A DNA stretch of 33,949 nt from contig JBDRKE010000028.1 of NCBI GenBank assembly GCA_043814315.1, positions 1-33,949 of the forward strand, written 5' to 3'. Numbering within the stretch: position 1 is the stretch's first letter; the number at the start of each line of letters is the position of its first letter. The notes beneath the pieces are model-generated. The model worked only from the letters and a program-made list of their open reading frames with translations. It was not told where the DNA came from and made no database searches. Of this stretch, positions 30,705 through 33,949 are shown in pieces. The translations under genes were made by a program, and so were the position numbers. The DNA is from JBDRKE01 sp043814315. Lineage in GTDB: Bacteria; Omnitrophota; Gorgyraeia; Gygaellales; Profunditerraquicolaceae.

Positions 30705-33416
30705 CTAACCTAAATGAATATGGAGTTTATTTATTTCTTTGAGGGGAAGATTGAGAATGATTTTTCTCTTTATCACCATGCGGGATGCATCAGGCGATGG
30801 CAGAGGAAGGGAATTGAGGTCAACTTTGATGATTTTATATTTTGGGTAATCAAGCCTTCTGGGGTTAAAGAAACTCACCTCCAGAGGCCTGCCGCAGAAA
30901 TTTCTCCTGATACGTAACACCTGCGTTTCCTTGAATTGTACGGCCAAGAATTTTGGCTCAATCAACAGGTCCCCGTCTTTGGCCTTAACGCCAAAAACTT
31001 GCGTCAGGAGCGTCAGCACAAACCAGCTGGCTGATCCGGTAAGATACGAATACATACCTCGGCCTTCAAGGTTAAAATACTCCGGAAGGCAAGGATAGAT
31101 TTTACTCTTCTGCGTATCCAGCGCCATGCGATAAACAGAAGATAACGCCTCCCAGCCTTTTGCAACAAACCCGCGGCTATACAGCGCGAAGGCAAACATG
31201 ACAATCATGTGATTGAAGAAAGCACCATTTTCCTTATCCCCGTAAACAAAGGAAAATGCCCTGCCCAGATTATGCTGCTCTTCTTTGAAATCAGTATTGA
31301 GCCGAATGCCTTTACATTTCTTATCCTGCAGGTATTTTATTACGCTGCGCAAAATCTGTTCTACCTGGGCGTCATCAGCTACGCCGCTCATGATGGGAAA
31401 CACCTGAGAGCTTAAAGACATCCGGGCCCGCCGGCCCTTTTGACCCTCCACTCTCTTACCGGCATTATCATAATAACCATTGAAAAAACCTTGCGGCAGC
31501 CAGGCATCTTTGCGGATGTGGTTAGCCAGCCACATGGACTTTCGCCTCAAATTATCGGAAAGCAGAAACGCCTCTAATCTAAGCTTGGCCCCAGACACGG
31601 AAGCTCTTGTCTTTTCAAAATATCTCTCTAAAACTTTGAGTTTGCCTTTAGCATCATTGTAATTCATTTCACTTAGAAGAATAGCCAGTTCCTTATGGAC
31701 TTCGATATGGCGGACGCCTGACTTCAGCAATAGATCTGATAACAACTTAAGATGATGCGCATACATGGCGCTAAACGCAACGCTCTCCCCTTTCTCTTTA
31801 GCCATGTCCAGGCCGTCATTCCAATCCGCTCCTTCCAGGCGTATAAAGTTATGTGCGCCCACATTAAAAAAGGAAGTTAGATTCTGTACGAGAAGATGCT
31901 CCAGCACCGTACCTCTATAAATCTTTCCCGAATGAGTTTTCAATGCCTTTTCACTGGAAGGGCTCCACGCCGGGTCCACCTCGCGGCAGCGGCAGATCTG
32001 ATGGTCGCGAAAATAGGAGGTTTTTTCAAACAGGATATCCAGATCCCCTGTTTCATTCATATACAAATCCAAAGTCATCAACGGCCAAACGCCATGGTCC
32101 ATCCATACACGGCTGATATTGTTACGGTCAGCGAAAAACTTAGAATCTTTCTTACCGATAATGGTGGCATTGGACCCGTCAATCCTGACGCCGGAAAAGT
32201 TATTAACGAGAAGCGAGCGCGCCTGAGAAGGATCGCTTAATATAAGACTCAGGCAATCCTGCCACAGGTCACGCCAGCCGCGGCCCCCTTTTCCGTAATC
32301 AAAATCCGGCAGGAAAGAACACCCAAAGACCTTGCGTAAATAAGGTTGAACAGACACCCAGCGAAACCAATTATTAAAATCTGATTGTGCAGTCAGGACG
32401 CTGATGGCGTCGCTTTTCCTGCGCCAGAAATCCTTTGTATTTTCAAAAGCATGCTCAACCTGTTTACTATTTTTGAATTTTTGAATGAGCCTTGGTATCC
32501 AGGCCTCATCCTGCGTAATCCCCATAAAGAGGATGTAGGAACGGGATTCACCGGGCTCCAGAGTGACGGGAGCAAAGCGTAAAGCTCCCATGGCTTCCCT
32601 ACCCTGAATCTGCTGCTTAGCGGGTAAAAGATTCTTTAAAGCACTCTCCGGCGCTTCCAGGTCCCCCCCATCCTGACAAAACATTTCCTGCGTGGGGTAA
32701 AGATACTGAGGAGCCTTAAATTTTTCATCCCAGCCTAAAACAAAATAAAGCGTTTTATTAGGCCTGTGGCCGGACTCCTCAAATACTAATGTGGGCTTTA
32801 CGATGACCCCGAACTTATGCAGGCGGATACGCTGAAGGAGCGAGGTCACGTGACGGTGGTCGCGCAGGTTATGGGCGCTGCGGGCATAGAGGGGAATAGC
32901 TGCCGTGGGGATAAATGTTATTTTTCGAGAGGTGCTATTGGTAAGACGCACGGTGAGGATCTCGACCGGTTCTCCGGAGGAAGGAACAAAAGAAAGGATT
33001 TCAGCCCGTAAGCCTATCCTCCTGTTCTCCCGGGTCACCTTATGCCACAGGAGTCCTGCCTCCAACTTAACAAGATCCTGCTGGATCTGTTCGTAGTCCT
33101 TAGACACGCCCGTAGCTGACCAGATTTTATCTTTATGGGGGCTTCCCCCCTTAGAAATCCTGTTCGAATCTTTGGCATTTCTAACGAGGTAAATCCAGAA
33201 ATTCCTTGAAGAACGTGAGTTCACAAGGTCCATCCGGGAAACCGGAATGAGGAGAAAGGAGTTTTGGCCGGTCTTGATATCCCCGTGCAGGGTGGGCGTG
33301 ACGCATGACAAAAGTGTCTCATTACAAAGCGGAAAATACAGAGTTTTGCTTTCTTCTATGCCGGCCGCTTCAAAACTACCCAGCTTATCCGTGAAATGCC
33401 ACAGTCTTTGACTCAT
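30705..33416 (-). CDS. GH94-family glycoside phosphorylase-like protein
   Basis: This 903-residue protein resembles the cellobiose/chitobiose phosphorylase family, which cleaves beta-linked disaccharides or oligosaccharides with phosphate. The N-terminal beta-sandwich domain (to about 300) is followed by an alpha/alpha barrel with RGWRDLWQDCL (379-389), VWMDHGVWPLM, and GADWNDGLD (529-537) holding the family's catalytic Asp. Further on are QVFPIMSGVAD and the C-terminal EPKF region, usual for the family. Substrate cannot be told: no sugar kinase or transporter is nearby. A TTGAAA, 17-bp, TAATTT promoter ends about nine bases before ATG 33416 with no Shine-Dalgarno, so it may be leaderless. 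Confidence 0.8.
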   Translation of the reverse strand: MSQRLWHFTDKLGSFEAAGIEESKTLYFPLCNETLLSCVTPTLHGDIKTGQNSFLLIPVSRMDLVNSRSSRNFWIYLVRNAKDSNRISKGGSPHKDKIWSATGVSKDYEQIQQDLVKLEAGLLWHKVTRENRRIGLRAEILSFVPSSGEPVEILTVRLTNSTSRKITFIPTAAIPLYARSAHNLRDHRHVTSLLQRIRLHKFGVIVKPTLVFEESGHRPNKTLYFVLGWDEKFKAPQYLYPTQEMFCQDGGDLEAPESALKNLLPAKQQIQGREAMGALRFAPVTLEPGESRSYILFMGITQDEAWIPRLIQKFKNSKQVEHAFENTKDFWRRKSDAISVLTAQSDFNNWFRWVSVQPYLRKVFGCSFLPDFDYGKGGRGWRDLWQDCLSLILSDPSQARSLLVNNFSGVRIDGSNATIIGKKDSKFFADRNNISRVWMDHGVWPLMTLDLYMNETGDLDILFEKTSYFRDHQICRCREVDPAWSPSSEKALKTHSGKIYRGTVLEHLLVQNLTSFFNVGAHNFIRLEGADWNDGLDMAKEKGESVAFSAMYAHHLKLLSDLLLKSGVRHIEVHKELAILLSEMNYNDAKGKLKVLERYFEKTRASVSGAKLRLEAFLLSDNLRRKSMWLANHIRKDAWLPQGFFNGYYDNAGKRVEGQKGRRARMSLSSQVFPIMSGVADDAQVEQILRSVIKYLQDKKCKGIRLNTDFKEEQHNLGRAFSFVYGDKENGAFFNHMIVMFAFALYSRGFVAKGWEALSSVYRMALDTQKSKIYPCLPEYFNLEGRGMYSYLTGSASWFVLTLLTQVFGVKAKDGDLLIEPKFLAVQFKETQVLRIRRNFCGRPLEVSFFNPRRLDYPKYKIIKVDLNSLPLPSPDASRMVIKRKIILNLPLKEINKLHIHLG

Positions 33417-33455
33417 GACTTTTTTAAATTACCATATCAAAAGAGGTTTTTCAAG
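33417..33455 (-). promoter_or_regulatory. Candidate promoter of the GH94 gene
   Basis: On the minus strand TTGAAA and TAATTT are separated by 17 bases, with a TG one base before the -10 box (extended -10). Transcription would begin only about three bases before the ATG at 33416. No Shine-Dalgarno is present. Confidence 0.4.
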
Positions 33456-33459
33456 GGAT

Positions 33460-33891
33460 TTAAGGGGTAAGGTCTTCTATGAATTCAATTAAATGATGAT
33501 CCGGGTCATAACCAAAACAGATTCTGCTATGGCTATAAGTCACCTTCTTGGGCCCGGAGATAAATTTGACCCCTATTTTTTTTAACCTCTTGTATTCACG
33601 ATTCAGGCCGTCTACCGTAAAGGATATATGGCTGAATCCTCCCCTGGGCTTTTTGGGGGGAGTATGCCAATAATGCAACTCAAATACAGGAGGGTCTTTC
33701 TCGGATTGGCCTGGAGTGTGTAATTTGACATAGGTCAATTTTGCCCTTTTCAAGCTGAATAATTCCTGCAGCTCTTTTCCTTCTACGGTCAGGACCTTAG
33801 ACACCTTGAACCCCAGGATATCCCTATAGAATTTTAAGGATTTCTCTAAGTTGCCGACGATAATACAGGCGTGCCTGAAGTTTTTAATCAT
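33460..33891 (-). CDS. VOC/glyoxalase-fold protein
   Basis: A 143-residue protein of the vicinal-oxygen-chelate superfamily, with two beta-alpha-beta repeats. Candidate metal ligands are H7 (FRHACIIV), E71 (VFELHYW), H88 (FSHISFTV) and E136 (HLIEFIE), the glyoxalase I pattern of two His and two Glu. FYRDILGFKV and GYDPDHHLIEF are also typical. The enzyme could be a lactoylglutathione-type lyase, epimerase or resistance protein; sequence alone does not decide. Minus-strand start at ATG 33891 has no clear Shine-Dalgarno. The last 58 bases of the window upstream of it show no gene. Confidence 0.75.
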   Translation of the reverse strand: MIKNFRHACIIVGNLEKSLKFYRDILGFKVSKVLTVEGKELQELFSLKRAKLTYVKLHTPGQSEKDPPVFELHYWHTPPKKPRGGFSHISFTVDGLNREYKRLKKIGVKFISGPKKVTYSHSRICFGYDPDHHLIEFIEDLTP

Positions 33892-33949
33892 GGCTTTTTA
33901 ACGCCTAAGAGTTGGAACTTTCGAGCTAGAAATATGTATTATTTTCATA

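Noticed and set aside
1..33949. CRISPR arrays, tRNA or rRNA genes and prophage modules
   Set aside because: No regularly spaced repeat-spacer series, tRNA-like cloverleaf or phage gene was seen; the repeats present are palindromes or short tandem units.

Overview
This 33.9 kb window looks like a chromosomal segment from an uncultivated Gram-negative (diderm) bacterium. The gene mix and repeat style suggest a candidate phylum such as Omnitrophota, but there is no rRNA or other marker here, so that placement is inference. Base composition is moderate. Coding density is high, and nearly every gene lies on the minus strand. The exception is a Ski2-like helicase at the left edge.

Layout from right to left (direction of transcription): a VOC/glyoxalase-fold protein and a GH94-type glycoside phosphorylase; an intergenic region with an IS remnant and a REP-like element; a TMTC-like membrane protein with TPRs; then a purine block (purB, purL, a LOG-family nucleotide hydrolase, a purF-like gene, purM, an SPFH protein, purD, purE). 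Next comes a compact run with several 4-bp ATGA overlaps: a Sua5/low-molecular-weight phosphatase fusion, rpiB, glyA, dCMP deaminase, nrdR, a DUF151 nuclease. Then cca, a large AsmA-like gene, a short pyruvate kinase, a YdbH-like gene and a YnbE-YdbL fusion lipoprotein. The left part holds a nitroreductase, nth, two exported proteins sharing an N-terminal module, yjbQ, a macro-NUDIX fusion and a DUF192 gene that converges on the helicase.

The purine genes cover PRPP amination (PurF), GAR synthesis (PurD), FGAM synthesis (PurL), AIR synthesis (PurM), carboxylation (PurE) and adenylosuccinate lyase (PurB). GlyA supplies glycine and one-carbon units, RpiB feeds ribose phosphate, and NrdR and dCMP deaminase act on deoxynucleotides. 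The run is therefore largely nucleotide-supply chemistry. The YdbH, YnbE-YdbL and AsmA-like genes resemble the E. coli machinery for phospholipid movement to the outer membrane.

The most unusual content is not the genes but what lies between and inside them. (1) Heptanucleotide tandem arrays sit in frame inside purD and purM, where loss or gain of one unit would shift the frame. (2) A roughly 180-nt intergenic sequence near 20.1 kb can fold into nested long-range stems, and its 31-nt tail recurs at 13.6 kb. (3) Two tandem 132-bp units upstream of purB contain a covarying stem. (4) Paired CAAGACC-type palindromes occur in intergenic spaces, and AT-rich palindromes supply the 3' ends of purE and purD. 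(5) The PurF-like enzyme has Ser where the catalytic N-terminal Cys should be.
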